Both the position numbers and the translations under genes were made by a program. DNA of 64,000 nt from Prorocentrum cordatum (lineage: Eukaryota > Sar > Dinophyceae > Prorocentrales > Prorocentraceae). The notes below the pieces were generated by a model. The model ran no database searches. It was not told the DNA's origin and saw only the letters and a program-made list of their open reading frames with translations. Below are positions 10,440 to 21,335 of the stretch, one piece after another. The stretch's first letter is position 1, and every line of letters begins with the position of its first letter. The stretch is taken from contig CAUYUJ010015727.1 of NCBI GenBank assembly GCA_963575745.1, positions 133,320-197,319 of the forward strand. Direction: 5' to 3'.

Positions 10440-10669
10440 ACACGTGAAAGCACGACTCGGACGCGGCCCCGGAGGCCCCGCCAGCCGCGGCGGCGACGCC
10501 GAGAAGGACGACGACGATGACCCCAGGCCTCCCAACTTCGCGTCGCATCGGTGGTGCATCGGCGATGTGGAGCCCGAGTTTCTCAGCTCCGACGTCGTCG
10601 ATGCATCGCCGACGTCGTCATCCTCTGGCTCCATCTACTTGGATCCCACTCGGGAGGTCTCTGATTCTC

Positions 10670-10672
<3 letters not shown>
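10440..10672 (+). CDS. possible acidic exon running into a GAC repeat
   Basis: One frame reads PRPPNFASHRWCIGDVEPEF, then a Ser/Thr-rich stretch ending in a poly-Asp run encoded by the following GAC microsatellite. The segment before the repeat has mixed composition and is fairly protein-like, but no start, splice partner or domain is visible. CATCGGCGATG words here also belong to repeat M9. Confidence 0.22.
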
Positions 10673-10716
<44 letters not shown>

Positions 10717-10835
10717 ATTACGACGACGAACGACAATCGACGACGACGACGACGACGACGACGACAACGACGCCGAACAACGACGACGACAACGACGACG
10801 ACGTCGACGATGCGGCGGCGGCGGAGGACGACGAC
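10670..10835. repeat. (GAC/ACG)n microsatellite
   Basis: About 50 GAC or ACG triplets with ACAAC interruptions. Confidence 0.95.
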
Positions 10836-11334
10836 TGCGACGACGCTGGGCGGACTCGCACGGGCAGCCGCAGCGCGGGGTTGCCGCGGCGCGGGCTCGA
10901 GCCAGAGCCACGGCAGGCTCGAGGGGGCCTGAGCGGATGGAGCCTGTCTTTTTTTCGGCCTCTGGCAAGTTTATTTGCGTGGACGGGGATGGGGGCTGAA
11001 CCTGAAGCAATCCGCAAACGGTCCGCATTGACTTGCGGAAACCACGCAAGTCGAAAGGCGCTTGCACGTTCGTATTCGATTGAAGAGGGGCGGAGAGGGG
11101 GGGAGGGGCAACGGCATGCACGTAAACTTGCCTGAATCCACAAAAACAAGCTCATGTCGGCGGCGCGAAGAAAGCAGTCCCAGGCATCTGGCGTTTGGAA
11201 CACACGAGACAGAGCCGGTTTATCGTTTTCGGCCCGTCGGGACCCATAACTGGGCCTCGGGGGCCGCTTGAAAGCCACGCGTGGTGCCAAGCTGGTCCCG
11301 GAGACGCGGTCGTCGGGGGCAAGGGTAGAGGGGG

Positions 11335-11480
11335 GGGATGGGCACAAGGGGGGGTGCATCGACCCCCAATCGCCCACTGGTCGCAGATGTGGGCCCGATA
11401 GCCCCAGCCTGCCCGGGAGCTTGCGGCGGATTCACTATCGCGGGGGCCTATCGCCGATCTATCAGCGATGTATCGCCAGT
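11335..11480. repeat. dispersed repeat M9, copy 2
   Basis: Same ordered words as 10155-10325, including GGGGGCCTATCGCCGATC and TATCGCC. The following 11481-11971 stretch shows no gene. Confidence 0.65.
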
Positions 11481-11971
11481 TTTAGGTCGATGCATACACC
11501 CTATGGCAGTCCCCCCCTATCGCTGCCCCAGAGGCTCCCCCGAGCTAGACGGAGCAGCGCCAAATGGTGCTCCGCTGCTTCGGGCGAGTTGAGTTGTATT
11601 TGGAATGGGTGATAGAGATTGGGCGGCTCTCCACACAGAGAGGCCCCAGCCCCGACAGTGACGGCGATTCATGGGAGGATGGAGCTTCCGAGCCTGATTG
11701 AGGCTTGAGTTTTTGGATTGTCCTCAAGGCCACACGCGACGACGTCCCCTATTGTTGCCCCTCAGGTCGAGAGGTCGGAAGCCCACGTCTCGAAAGTATC
11801 GAGGCGCCGGATGTCGGGGATCGCGACCGCCAGCTTCCGATGGCAATCGGCCTCTGGAGGTATCGCTTCCCGGCCCTGGGGCCATCCGAAGGCGACTTCG
11901 GGGTCAGAAGCGAGCCTCGCGGCAAGGGTCGCGATCCCCTGGGGCCGATGCGAGCAAAATGCGACGCCTAA

Positions 11972-12156
11972 CCCAGACTTCTTCGCGCTGTGAAAAAGTC
12001 ACGACGGCAGGTTCTTCGCTATTTTCGGCCTCCGGGGGCCCTTCCCGGCCCTCGGGACCGTCGAAACACGATTCGGGATGAAACACCGGTCCCCGGGGAG
12101 GGGTCCAGACCTCTGGGGGTCGACGTTGTGGAAAGTCACTCCGTCGGGGGTCTGGG
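11972..12156 (+). mobile_element. MITE family M2 copy
   Basis: Left end CCCAGACTTC with TGAAAAAGTCACGACG, right end GTCGGGGGTCTGGG. Internal TTTTCGGCCTCCGGGGGCCC and GGGGGTCGACG match the family. 185 bp. Confidence 0.8.
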
Positions 12157-12169
12157 CAGGGAGGGGGGC

Positions 12170-12365
12170 GCTCGGGTCCTGACCCGGGGCTCTCCCCAGG
12201 GCTTGGCGGACGGTCGCCCTCGGGTCCCGGAGCGGTGGGCGTGGCTCGTGCGGCGCGCCCCGCGGCAGGCCTCGCGCAGGCCGCGGGGCCCGTCGGCGAC
12301 TGCGGGTGGAGCTTCTCCTGGGGACGCTCGGCCTGCGCCTCCGTCGCCTGTGCGCTAGGCTTGGG
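12170..12365 (+). CDS. possible GC3-rich exon, unknown
   Basis: After a plausible CCCCAG acceptor near 12210 the + strand reads GLADGRPRVPERWAWLV and then an Arg/Pro-rich stretch to a stop at 12358. No domain, no start and no second exon. GC content alone could produce it. Confidence 0.2.
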
Positions 12366-12492
12366 GAAGACGAACAGTGGAGAGGAGGCATGTTGTCAAA
12401 TAGTTTCCAGATGTCTAGAAGATGTTTGAACCATGCTGAAAACATACAAAGGACATGTTTGACACATGTTTGCACAGCTGTTAAAAAACATG

Positions 12493-12592
12493 AAATGCAC
12501 GTTTCAAATCCACTGGCAGGGCTGTTAGAGTGTCCAAAAGCATTAAATGCACACTTCAGATCCACTGATCGGGCTGTTAGAGTGTCCATTGC
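12493..12592. repeat. 52-bp tandem duplication
   Basis: AAATGCAC, TTCA, ATCCACTG and GGGCTGTTAGAGTGTCCA appear in two adjacent units, starting at 12493 and 12545, in an AT-richer stretch. Confidence 0.85.
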
Positions 12593-12649
12593 CATGGCGT
12601 CCACAACGCTAGGCGGACTCCAAGTGCCAAGCTTGTAGCTCTCGGTGGC

Positions 12650-12904
12650 CTGACTCCGGATCCGCCCTACTTTGGGGAAATTCGTAAGTGGGGCTTGGAA
12701 TTTCCGCCTTACTTTTCAAGCCCCGCTAATGCCGATTTCCGCCCTACTTTTCTGTGGCTGTTTCCGCCCTACTTCTGTGGATGTTCGCCCCATTTTATGT
12801 TGGGTGCAGCAATTCCCGCCCTACTTTTTCGGCCTCTTATAGGTGGATTTCCGACGCAATCTTAAGTTGGAAAAAAAACCAAAGTAGGGCGGATCCGGAG
12901 TCAG
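12650..12904. mobile_element. 254-bp element with perfect 24-bp inverted ends
   Basis: Positions 12650-12673 (CTGACTCCGGATCCGCCC...) are the exact reverse complement of 12881-12904. Inside, the word CCGCCCTACTT or CCGCCTTACTT recurs about five times at irregular spacing, repeating part of the end itself. A detached AAAGTAGGGCGGATC-like end occurs again at 13068-13095. No ORF. Confidence 0.85.
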
Positions 12905-13212
12905 GGTCGACCCCCCGTCTTCCGCACCTTCGACGCGGCAACGGATGCGGCACCGCACGGCGCGGGATCAGGCGGAGGCCGAGAGCAGATCCGGCCCGCG
13001 CGCGGTGCGCCCCCGTTAGGCTCAGGTCGGGCGTGTCCTCCTACAGGCGGAGCTTGGAAAAAAAGCCAAAGTAGGGCGGATCTGGGAGTCAGGGCCGGGC
13101 CGTCCTTGCTCGCCCCGGGCCCGTTGAGGGACAGGAGCCCCCGAGGGCACGGCGGTACACTCCTCTCAGGACGCCCCCTCTCCTTGGAGCCGTGGCGGGC
13201 AGTCCTCGACGA

Positions 13213-13382
13213 GGACAAACCAGGGGGGGAAAACACACACAGACACAAGTAGACGTCGATGCCCAAGGAGAGTTTGAGGAAAGATGGGAAGTGGAGGGGG
13301 AGGCAAAACTCCAGAAGACCATGGGCAGATATAGGGCATCCTTTGCGTGTGGTATCTGTTTTGTGTACCCCTGGGCCCCTGC
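13213..13382. repeat. dispersed repeat M10, copy 1
   Basis: AAAACACACACAGACACAAG, GTCGA, CCCA, GATGGGAAGTGG, GGGCA-TAT and TTTTGTGTACCCCTGGGCCC recur in order at 45236-45385. The ends are weakly inverted (AAACACA versus TGTGTTCC), suggesting a decayed MITE. No ORF. Confidence 0.65.
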
Positions 13383-13554
13383 AGACAAGCGGCTCTGGAG
13401 AGCTCGGGAACGCTTTCAGAGCGCTCTTGAACGGTCACGGCGCCCGATGCGATGTCCAAGCCCGCCAGTGCTCGGAGACCCTTGATTACCTATCCTCGTC
13501 CGAGTCCACCCGGCTTTTGGCACGTCCGGGCCTGCAGAGCGGCGGCGCCCGCGA

Positions 13555-13720
13555 TCGACTTGTGGTATCCCTGCTGGCGCCGCTCACCTCCCGAAGCGCG
13601 CGGCCCCGGCGCCTCCGGCGCCGCCCCTGGCGCGCTCTGCGCGCCGGGGAGGGGGGTCCCAGCTCAGATCCAGGAAGTCCGCGCGGAGCGCCAAAAGCGT
13701 ATGTTTCTGGCGTGCTTGTT
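13555..13720. mobile_element. foldback element, family M4, degenerate copy
   Basis: Shares GGCGCCTCCGGCGCCGCCCC, TGGCGCGCTCTGCGCGCC, GGGGAGGGGGGTCCCAGC and AGTCCGCGCGGA with the well-kept copy at 45805. The left arm is eroded. Confidence 0.65.
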
Positions 13721-13867
13721 TCCTGGGCCCCGTAGATGGAAGGCCCCTCCAGGCACCACCCACCAAACCACCCTAAAACCCAGCCCGAAGGGGTGGCCCG
13801 GTAGGCCTGGTGGGTCGTCAGCCAGCGCATGACTTCAGCCTGGGGTGGCCTGGTAGGTAGCCTGGTA

Positions 13868-14052
13868 CCCAGACCCCCGACGTCATGATTTGTTCATGAC
13901 GCGACCCCCAGAGGTCCGGACCTATTCGCCGGGACCGGTTTTTCATCCTGAGTCGTTTTTTGACGGTCTTGAGGGCCGGTAAGGGCTCCCAGAGGAGGAA
14001 AACATGGAAAAACCTTCCGTCGTGATTTTTTCATGACTCGAGGGGGTCTGGG
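13868..14052 (-). mobile_element. MITE family M2, reverse orientation, TA target site
   Basis: Begins CCCAGACCCCCGACGTCATG and ends CTCGAGGGGGTCTGGG, with TA at 13866-13867 and 14053-14054. A 25-bp direct repeat (GTCAGCCAGCGCATGACTTC...) lies outside it at 13817-13841 and 14059-14083, so the insertion sits in a duplicated target. Confidence 0.88.
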
Positions 14053-14276
14053 TAGGTAGTCAGCCAGCGCATGACTTCAGCCTCCGTCTGGCCGCCCACT
14101 GTCCTTCTGCGGCCGGCGCGTCGGAGAGACAGCGCGCGCGCCGTGGCGCCGCCAGCCCGCTGGCAGTGGGAGCCCCCCTTGCCAGGAAGCACTCTGCCCG
14201 CCTCCAGGGCGCCCTGGGTTTCTTGGGTTTCGAGGGTGGTTTTGCTATGGAGCACGTGACGCTCCCACACTACAAT

Positions 14277-14376
14277 ACATATATATATATACACACATAT
14301 ATATATATATATATATATACATATATGGAGATATACACATATATATATATATATATATATACATACATACATATAA
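14277..14376. repeat. (TA)n / (CATA)n microsatellite
   Basis: Alternating TA with CATA and ACAC interruptions. The Tyr/Ile runs translated from it are not protein. Confidence 0.95.
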
Positions 14377-14479
14377 CGGCGCACCGGGTCCAGGGGCCCG
14401 GGGCCGGGACCCCGACCACAAATGTGGGCTCCGGGGGGCCCGGAGGCTCGTCGGACCGCCGGACGCCGTCCAAGATCGT

Positions 14480-15800
14480 TCGCAGGCGGATTCGGAACGC
14501 GCTCCGATGGCTCCAGATGTCTTCCAAGACGCCTGTCATGATACCAAGAAGGTCCCAGAAGCCTCCAAGACGCTCCGAGAGGCAGCCCAAGAGAGGCCCA
14601 AGAAGCAAAAATCGTGCCATTCTTATGGGAAAACGTATATTTTTCGCATGTTCGCCTCTTGGGCTTTCGCCGCGTCCAAGACGGCCCAAGAGGCGCCCAA
14701 GACCGCCCCAAGACGGCCCAAGAAGCTTCCAAGAGGGCCCCAGGACAGCCCAAGAGGGCCCCAAGACGGCCCAAGAGGCGCCCAAGATGGCCCAAGAGGG
14801 CCCCAAGACGGGCCCAAGAGGGGGCCCAGAGGGGGACCACGAACCGCAAGCTCGAGCCTTCCGCCCCAAGAGGCCGCCAGGAGGCCCCAAGGAGGCCCCT
14901 CAAGAGGCCCCAGGAGACCCCCAAGAGGCCCAAAGGAGGCCCCGAGAAGCCCCAAATCGGCCCCCAAAATGCTTCGAACCTGCTTCCAGGAGGCCCCCAA
15001 CAGGTTCAGAGGCTCCCGAGAAGCTACGTCAAACTCCCAGCGAGCGGCCGGACGAGGCCCCCCACAAAATCACAAGAGGGTTCCAGTATTTGTATCCTTC
15101 AGCGCTCTCTGGCCTTCTTCCCCCTGCCCCCTTCCCTGCGTGACCCGGGAGGCCCCAGGCGGCCCCCAAGAGTCCTCCAACATGGCTCCAAACGCTTCCA
15201 AAAGCACTCCCACGAGGGCCCCAGCAGGCCAAACATTGATTTTTTCAATAGTCTTGGAGGGTTGGCCTTCTGATCTCGGCGGCTGTCCGACGCTCCTAGG
15301 CGGCCCAGGAGACCTCCGAGACCGCTCCCAAACAGCTCCAGAAGCGCCCAAGGCCGCCCCGAGGCGGTCCCGGAGGGCCCAAGGCTGGCCCAAGAAGCGC
15401 CCAGGGCCGCCCACGAGGGCCCCAAACAGGCCCGAAAGGTGCCCAAGAGACGGACCGCGCTCGGAAAACCCAGGGCTTCCGCTTCAAGAGAGCCCCAGGG
15501 GGCTTCAGATAGCTCCCAAGAGGCTTCAAACATGGCTCAGGACGCCTCCAGGAGCACCCCCCAAGAGGGTCCCAACAGGCCAAAATCGTTCGTTTTACTC
15601 AGGAATTGGAGGATCTTGGCCTTCTTGTCTGTTCGGCTTTCCGACGCTCCAATGGGGCCCAGCGCGCCTCCAGGTCCGTTCCCAAACAGCCCTGGGCGGG
15701 CCCGGGAAGCCCCAGGGAGCCCGCGAGACCGGCCCTGCGCAACCCAAGAGTTCCTCGGCAGGATAGTCAGGGAGGGGGGGAGAGCGGGGGGGCCTCTGGC
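14480..15800. repeat. CCAAGA-type degenerate repeat tract (family S1)
   Basis: Hundreds of bases of GGCCCAAGAGGCC, CCAAGACGGCC and GGCCCCAAGA words at 12-18-nt spacing, broken every 300-600 bp by a T-rich core such as TATATTTTTCGCATG or AAAATCGTTCGTTTT. The same organisation recurs at 16580-16780, 17275-17945 and 19490-19935, in reverse orientation at 39775-40500 and 43850-44400, and at 62050-62725. Open frames on both strands (Gln/Glu/Pro/Arg or Leu/Gly-rich) are products of the repeat. Confidence 0.85.
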
Positions 15801-15974
15801 GCCGCGTGCTCCAGGAACGCTCCTCCGAAACATGGCGTGCGAACGATGAGGATCGGGAATCCCAATAAGCAAAAATCGTAGATTTCCTTTGGGGAAACTG
15901 ATATTTTTGGCGTGTTTGCCTTTTGGGCGTCCACTGCGCCAGGGGGCGCCAGGTGCGACAGGTGCGACAAGTGC

Positions 15975-16290
15975 GCCCGCAGGGGACAGGGAGGCCTCAA
16001 AGTGGTCCGCGTAGGACGTACCTCTGCTGGGCCTCCCAGGAACTTACGAAAGTGGCGACAGTTGCCAGATCGCAGCCCCGCAGGGGACAGGGAGGCCTCA
16101 AAGTGGTCCGCGTAGGACGTACCTCCGCTGGGCCTCCCAGGAACCCACGAAAGTGGCGACTGTTACGCAGATCGCAGCACCGCAGGGGACAGGGAGGCCT
16201 CAAAGTGGTCCGCGTAGGACGTACCTCCGCTGGGCCTCCCAGGAGCCCACGAAAGTGGCGGCAGTTGCGCATATCGCAGCCCAGCAGGGC
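15975..16290. repeat. 101-102-bp tandem repeat, three copies
   Basis: AGGGGACAGGGAGGCCTCAA starts at 15981, 16082 and 16184. Each unit continues with GTCCGCGTAGGACGTACCTC and GCTGGGCCTCCCAGGA. The copies are nearly identical, so the expansion is recent. Confidence 0.92.
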
Positions 16291-16424
16291 ACCGCGAACA
16301 CAGGAGAGAAGAAGGAGGAGAGGGCGGGAGGTGGATACCACAGTGCTCTATTCAAAACGAGTACCCAACACAAGGAGGGTTGTGAAAAAAGGGAATTCCC
16401 AGAATTCCAGTTTTTTGTGTTTTT

Positions 16425-16535
16425 TTTGTTTTTGTTTTCTCTCTCTCTCTCTCTTTTTTTTTTTTGTTTTTTTGTTTTTTTGTTTTTTTGTTTTTTTTCC
16501 ATATATATATATATATATATATAAATATATATAGT
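16425..16535. repeat. poly-T, (CT)n and (TA)n run
   Basis: Consecutive TTTTGT, CTCTCT, TTTTTG and TATATA runs. No gene. A comparable cluster lies at 17150-17275. Confidence 0.93.
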
Positions 16536-16579
16536 GGGACTCTGACTCGGAGATCCCGCACATCCCCTGGCATTTGGCC

Positions 16580-16785
16580 AGTACCGCGCCTCCCGGCTTC
16601 CCGGGGGACCCCCAAGACGCCCAAAGACAGCCCAAGACGACCCTAAGGAGCCCCCAGAGCGTAAAGAACGGCCCAACACGCTCCCGCGCAGCCCGAGACA
16701 CGGCTCTCCAGGCCTACAGGAGGCCTCCAGAACCCCCAGGGGGTCCGGAAGAACCAACACCCCTGAGGAGCCGGGCTAACAAAAC
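16580..16785. repeat. S1 repeat tract
   Basis: CCCAAGACGCCCAAAGACAG-type words continue here, bounded by the simple repeats to the left. 16785-17125 shows no gene. Confidence 0.7.
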
Positions 16786-17129
16786 CCACGAGGCACAAAC
16801 AAAACACAGCGCCGAACGACGCCGAGGAACTGGAAAAAATGGACATCCCACAATTCCTTTTTCTTGTTTTTCAAGTTTGGCCCCCGGTCTACTCTCGCAC
16901 AACACACCACAATTCAGACCCCGTCACCTCCCCCAAAAAACCCAGGAAGCATTTGAGGGCCCCAGATCGTTGAATACCGAAAGGAAATGAATTAATGATT
17001 TCTGCGTTTCCGCATTTCCCTTCTATACGATTCCGAGGCTTGCGCAGGGCCTCCAAGGGAGTCCCTGGACGCAGGAAGCGACCAAAATGAGATTACATGA
17101 GTTGGCCGATCAAGCCTAGCTAGATCTTG

Positions 17130-17199
17130 AGCGCGCGCGAAGCGCGCGCGATGTTTTTTTTTGTTTTTGTTTTGTTGTTGTTTTTTGTTGTTGTTTTTT

Positions 17200-17269
<70 letters not shown>

Positions 17270-17275
17270 ATGGAT
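17130..17275. repeat. GCGCGCGC hairpin followed by T-rich, CT and TA runs
   Basis: GAGCGCGCGCGAAGCGCGCG at 17130-17151 folds on itself. It is followed by TTTTTGTT, (CT)n and (TA)n. Related hairpins occur at 19467 (decayed) and 21208. Confidence 0.85.
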
Positions 17276-17945
17276 AGGGGGTCCAGGGCACCCCAAAGTG
17301 CACTGACCTGTCTTCTGGCCGTTTCGGGCTCGGCGGGGGGCGCCAAACAACGTCAAAGGGGGCAAGAGGGCGCCAAGATGGCCCAAGAACGCTTTAAGAG
17401 AGCCCAAGACCGCACAAGAGCGTTTCAGAATTGGTCCAACATGGCTTAAAGACAGCCCGAGAGTGCTTCAAGACGGCCAAGATGCTCTCAAAAGGACTCC
17501 CACGAGGCACTCAGGAGGCGAACAAAGTGTTATTTTCGATGGTTTTTGAAGGTTTTTCGTGTTCTCGCTGTTTCGTGTTTCCGACTGTCCAAGACAGCCC
17601 ACGAGGGCCCAGAAATCAGCTCAACGCGGCCCAAGAGACACCCAAAAAGGGCGCCACGACGGCGCAAGAGAGCCCCAAGACGGCCCAAGCGCGCCCCCCA
17701 AGACGGCCCACGAGGCGCTCAAGATCGCCCAAGAGGGCCCCAAGACGGCCCCAAGAGGGGCTCAAGAGGGGGAACACGAACCGACAATTCGAGCCTTCCG
17801 CCCCAAGAGGCCTCCAGGAGGCCCCAAGAGGCCCCCAACAGAGCCCAAGAGGCCCCCCAGAGGCCCCCTAGGTGCCCCACGAGGCCCCAGAGGCCCCAAA
17901 GAGGCCGCAACAGAGGCCCCAAGAGCACCCCAAACGGCCTCCAAA
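17276..17945. repeat. S1 repeat tract with conserved head
   Basis: Begins GGGTCCAGGGCACCCCAAAG, then TGCACTGACCTGTCTTC and GCCGTTTCGGGC, then CCAAGA words. The same head occurs at 19493. This marks the two tracts as copies of one larger element. Confidence 0.8.
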
Positions 17946-18580
17946 ACATACCGGTGCATAGCAAAGGACCGCCTAGCCTATCGTGGCATCGCAGCGATGC
18001 ATGACATGGCATGGCACGGCACAGCACGACATAGCTAACCGTGTCAATGCATATCACAGTATGGTTCAGCATACCATAGTATTGCATTCCATAGCAGTGT
18101 TTAGCTGAGCCTAGCACTGCAAGTCACGACGTAACATTGCCCAGCATGGCATGGCATCTCATGACGCACCGTGGCGTACTATGGCATTCCAATGCGCATA
18201 CATTACTCGAACAGCACCGTACTGCTCCGCGCAAGAGTAAACCGTAACAATACAAATATCACACCCCCGTTGTTGCTCTTACTGTCGTCCTGTTTATTTT
18301 AGCCTAGCAGTTCATAACATGGCATAGCATTGCATTGCATTGAATAGCACGGTATGCCGTGTCTGTGCATGCCGTGTAACGCGGTAGCATCGTTCTTCAT
18401 AGGAAACATCGCATGATATGGCTCAGCGTATCATCCAACATATTACCATAGCATTTCACAGCACAGCATGGCATGGCATGCAATGCGCACTGTACGGTAT
18501 ATCATGTTATTGCATTGCATACTGCATAGTGGCATTGCGCTTTATAGCGTAGCATGGAATATCATGGCGTTCCATAGCAT
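17946..18580. repeat. degenerate CATAGCAT / CATGGCA satellite
   Basis: Irregular 5-10-nt words (CATAGCAT, CATGGCATGG, GCATTGCATT) fill the stretch with no clear period. A similar word style returns at 56330-56560 and 58390-58780. Confidence 0.8.
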
Positions 18581-19462
18581 AGTGCAACATGGCGCTGTAG
18601 CGCTGCATTTTTCCAGGCCTATAGCTTGGCGACAGATCACCGGTCGACCGGTCGATGAGAGTGGAGGAGGAGGAATAAGGAAGGGGCAGAAGGAAACATA
18701 TGATGTTGACCTGCATCTGCATCTAAGGGGCAAATCGACCAGCAGGTCCCAGGCCACGCCAGTGGGGATAGGGATCGGTTAAACGATGCCCAGTTTGCCT
18801 CCTCCTGCTGCTCCTCGAGCCGACGGTCGGGGAGCGCGTTGTCGGCGCGCGCCCCGCGGGCTCGGAGGAGCAATGCTTTGTGGTGCAGAGTGCCGCGAGT
18901 GTCGATCCTAGCCGCAGGGGAGAATATTGCGTTTTTTTCTGCATATTTGCACGTGCGGGTTCCTTGACACGAGTTTCATTGATTGCCCCAAGTGCTCCGC
19001 AGCCACGCTCATAGCATAGTGCAACATGGCGCTGTAGCGCTGCATTTTTCCTGGCCCATAGCTTGGCGACAGATCACCGGTCGACCGGTCGATGAGAGCG
19101 GAGGAGGAGGAATAAGGAAGGGGCAGAAGGAAACATATGATGTTGACCTGCATTTGCATCTAAGGGGTAAATCGGCCAGCAGGGCCCAGGCCACTCCAGT
19201 GGGGATAGGGATCGATTAAACGATGCTCAGTTTGCCTCCTCCTGCTGCTCCTCGAGCCGACGGTCGGGGAGCGCGTTGTCGGCGCGCACCCCGCGGGCTC
19301 GGAGGAGCAATGCTTTGTGGTGCAGAGTGCCGCGAGGGTCGCTCCTAGCCGCAGGGGAAAAATAAGTGCTCCGCAGCCACGCTCATAGCATAATGCACAA
19401 TGGCGCTGTAGCGCTGTATTTTTCCTGGCCCATAGCTTGGCGACAGATCGCCGGTCGACCAG
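18576..19462. repeat. tandem repeat of about 374 bp, two full and one partial copy
   Basis: GCGCTGTAGCGCTG, TAGCTTGGCGACAGATC, CCGGTCGACC, CATATGATGTTGACCTGCAT and TCGAGCCGACGGTCGGGGAG appear in order twice (from 18581 and 19018), and the first words again from 19392. The unit head AGTGCTCCGCAGCCACGCTC is at 18991 and 19365 (374 apart). Copies differ by a few per cent. No conserved ORF. Confidence 0.92.
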
Positions 19463-19489
19463 TTAAGCGCGCGCGAAGAGCATGCGTGG

Positions 19490-19935
19490 TTCTAGGGTCC
19501 CGGGGCCCCCAAAGTGCACTGATGTGTTTTCCGGCCGTTTCGGGCCCAGCGAAGGGCGCCAAAAAACATCAAAGGGGGCCGAGAGACGTTCAAGAGGGCG
19601 CCAAGATGGCCCAAGAGCGCTCCAAGAGAGCCCAAGACTGCACGAGAGCGTTTGAACATGTGTCCAAGAGGCCTCCAAGAGGGCCCAAGAGAGCTCCGAG
19701 AGACGTCCCGAGAGAGCCCGAAGAGGCCCAAATCATTGATGTGCATTGGTTTGTTCGATGATTTTCGCTTTCTCGCGTCCTCGAGCTTCCAATGTTCGAA
19801 GAAGGTCGAAGACGCCCTCAAGACCGCCCCAAGACCGCCGAAGACGCCCCAAAAGAGCGCCAAGACGGCTCCAGAGAGCCTTCAAATTGCACACGAGGAG
19901 CCCCAGACGGCCCAAGAGGCCCCAGGATAGGCCCA
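19490..19935. repeat. S1 repeat tract, second copy of the 17276 head
   Basis: GGGGCCCCCAAAGTGCACTG, TTTTCCGGCCGTTTCGGGCC and CCAAGA words match 17276 onward. A T-rich core is present at 19733-19800. Confidence 0.8.
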
Positions 19936-20094
19936 AAATGGACCACAGAGCGGGAGCGGGAGGCCCCGGGGCGCTCGAAGACGGCCCAGATGGCCCGGGC
20001 CTCCCCCTTCTGTCCCTCCTTCCCTCCCACCCCCTCCTCCATTACCTCCTCTCTCCTCTTCTTCCCCTCACCCCTCAGTTTTCGTGCTTCTCCC

Positions 20095-20565
20095 TCCTCT
20101 CCTGGGACGGCCCCGCCAGAGCGCCAGACAGGCCCCGCCAGAGCGAGCGGGGCATCGCTATACCCTATCATTTCACAAGTTGCTTTGCCCGTCACACCCC
20201 TCAAGGGCGGCCCCGGCAGAGCGAGAGGGGTGTTGCTATGGCATATGCAGTCCCTGTTACGTTTTGCTCTTCCCACCGCACCCGAAGTAGTTCCGTTAGA
20301 GCGCACGGGATGCGGTTATACCATAGTTTTCCTCAGGTTTCGTGCTCTTCCCTCCCCTCCTGGGCAAGCCCCGCCAGAGCGCCAGGGAAACCCCCGTTAG
20401 AGAGAGCAGGACATCCCTACACCATACTCTTTCACGCGGCTTTTGCTCCTCCCACCCTTGCAAGGCGGACCCGCCCGAGCGAGCGGGGTGTGGCTATACC
20501 ATACAATAGTTTAGGTTTCGTGCCCCTCCCCCACCTCCTGAAAGGCCTCGCCAGAGCGCGAAGAA
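20095..20565. repeat. 80-100-bp tandem array (about five units)
   Basis: The unit consists of CCCGCCAGAGCGAGCGGGGT, GCTATACCATA, a TTTCACA or TTTAGGTTTCGTG stretch and CTCTTCCCACC. It recurs near 20136, 20216, 20290, 20390 and 20468 with 10-30 per cent divergence. 20570-21200 after it shows no gene. Confidence 0.8.
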
Positions 20566-21204
20566 GGTACCGCCAGAGGCCCCGTCAGAGCTCCACGCAA
20601 CCCCATACATGGGACTTGCCAGGCAAATCATTGAGCATCCCCCGTGACCCCGAGCCTTCTGTTCCCACGGGTGCGATTATCGCCGGCATGAGGTTTGGCG
20701 TCCAGCACAAAGAAGTTTCCCCACTCCCGTGGACGGACTCGACAGCAACTGATTGCAGAGAAGGGCGCAGATGACGAGGGCATCTGCGCGCGCCCTCTGC
20801 AAATATCCGACAGCTGAGCAACCGCTGTGAACGAGAAGCTTGGAGCACAAGGAAGAGGAAAATAACAACGCGCTCCCACGCGCGCGCAACGAGGCCCCGA
20901 GCCAACCCCAACATCAGGAACCTTCAGATGTCTGCGTGATCGGGCATGGGGAGACTGAACAGATGTGCGAAATCATTGAATGTTGCGACGGGGCAGAGCG
21001 GAAATGAAAGTGGAGAAACAAACGCAGTTCGATAAACCAAACGAAGGCGGCAGCGAGATTGTGAGGTGCGCGGGAACGTGGCGCCCCGCGTTCAGACTAC
21101 GCGTTTTTTGCGTCTATGACATGGACCCGAGAACGCTGGAACTCGTCGTTGTGGCCACAGCGGGGTTTACAACGGCACCCGTGGCTCATCTGCGACTAGA
21201 ACCT

Positions 21205-21335
21205 AAGCGCGCGCGTAGCGCGCGCGTGGTTCTAGTATGTATTTTTTGATGGAAGTCTTGGGGCTCCAGGATTGGGCTTCTTGCGGAAGGTCTCTTGTGG
21301 CCGAGCTCCTGCTGCAGCGCGCTTTTGTTCGGAGA
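21205..21335. repeat. GCGCGCGCG hairpin plus CTTGTGG dispersed repeat
   Basis: TAAGCGCGCGCGTAGCGCGC folds on itself, then GTGGTTCTAG follows, as after the 19467 copy. Downstream words GGGCTTCTTGCGGAAGGTCT and CTTGTGGCCGAGCTCCTGCT match the family at 5000 and 46735. Confidence 0.7.

Noticed and set aside
14031-15849. Frames of 200-420 codons on both strands in the CCAAGA tract
   Set aside because: Composition follows the repeat words exactly, frames are open in several registers at once, and no domain is present.
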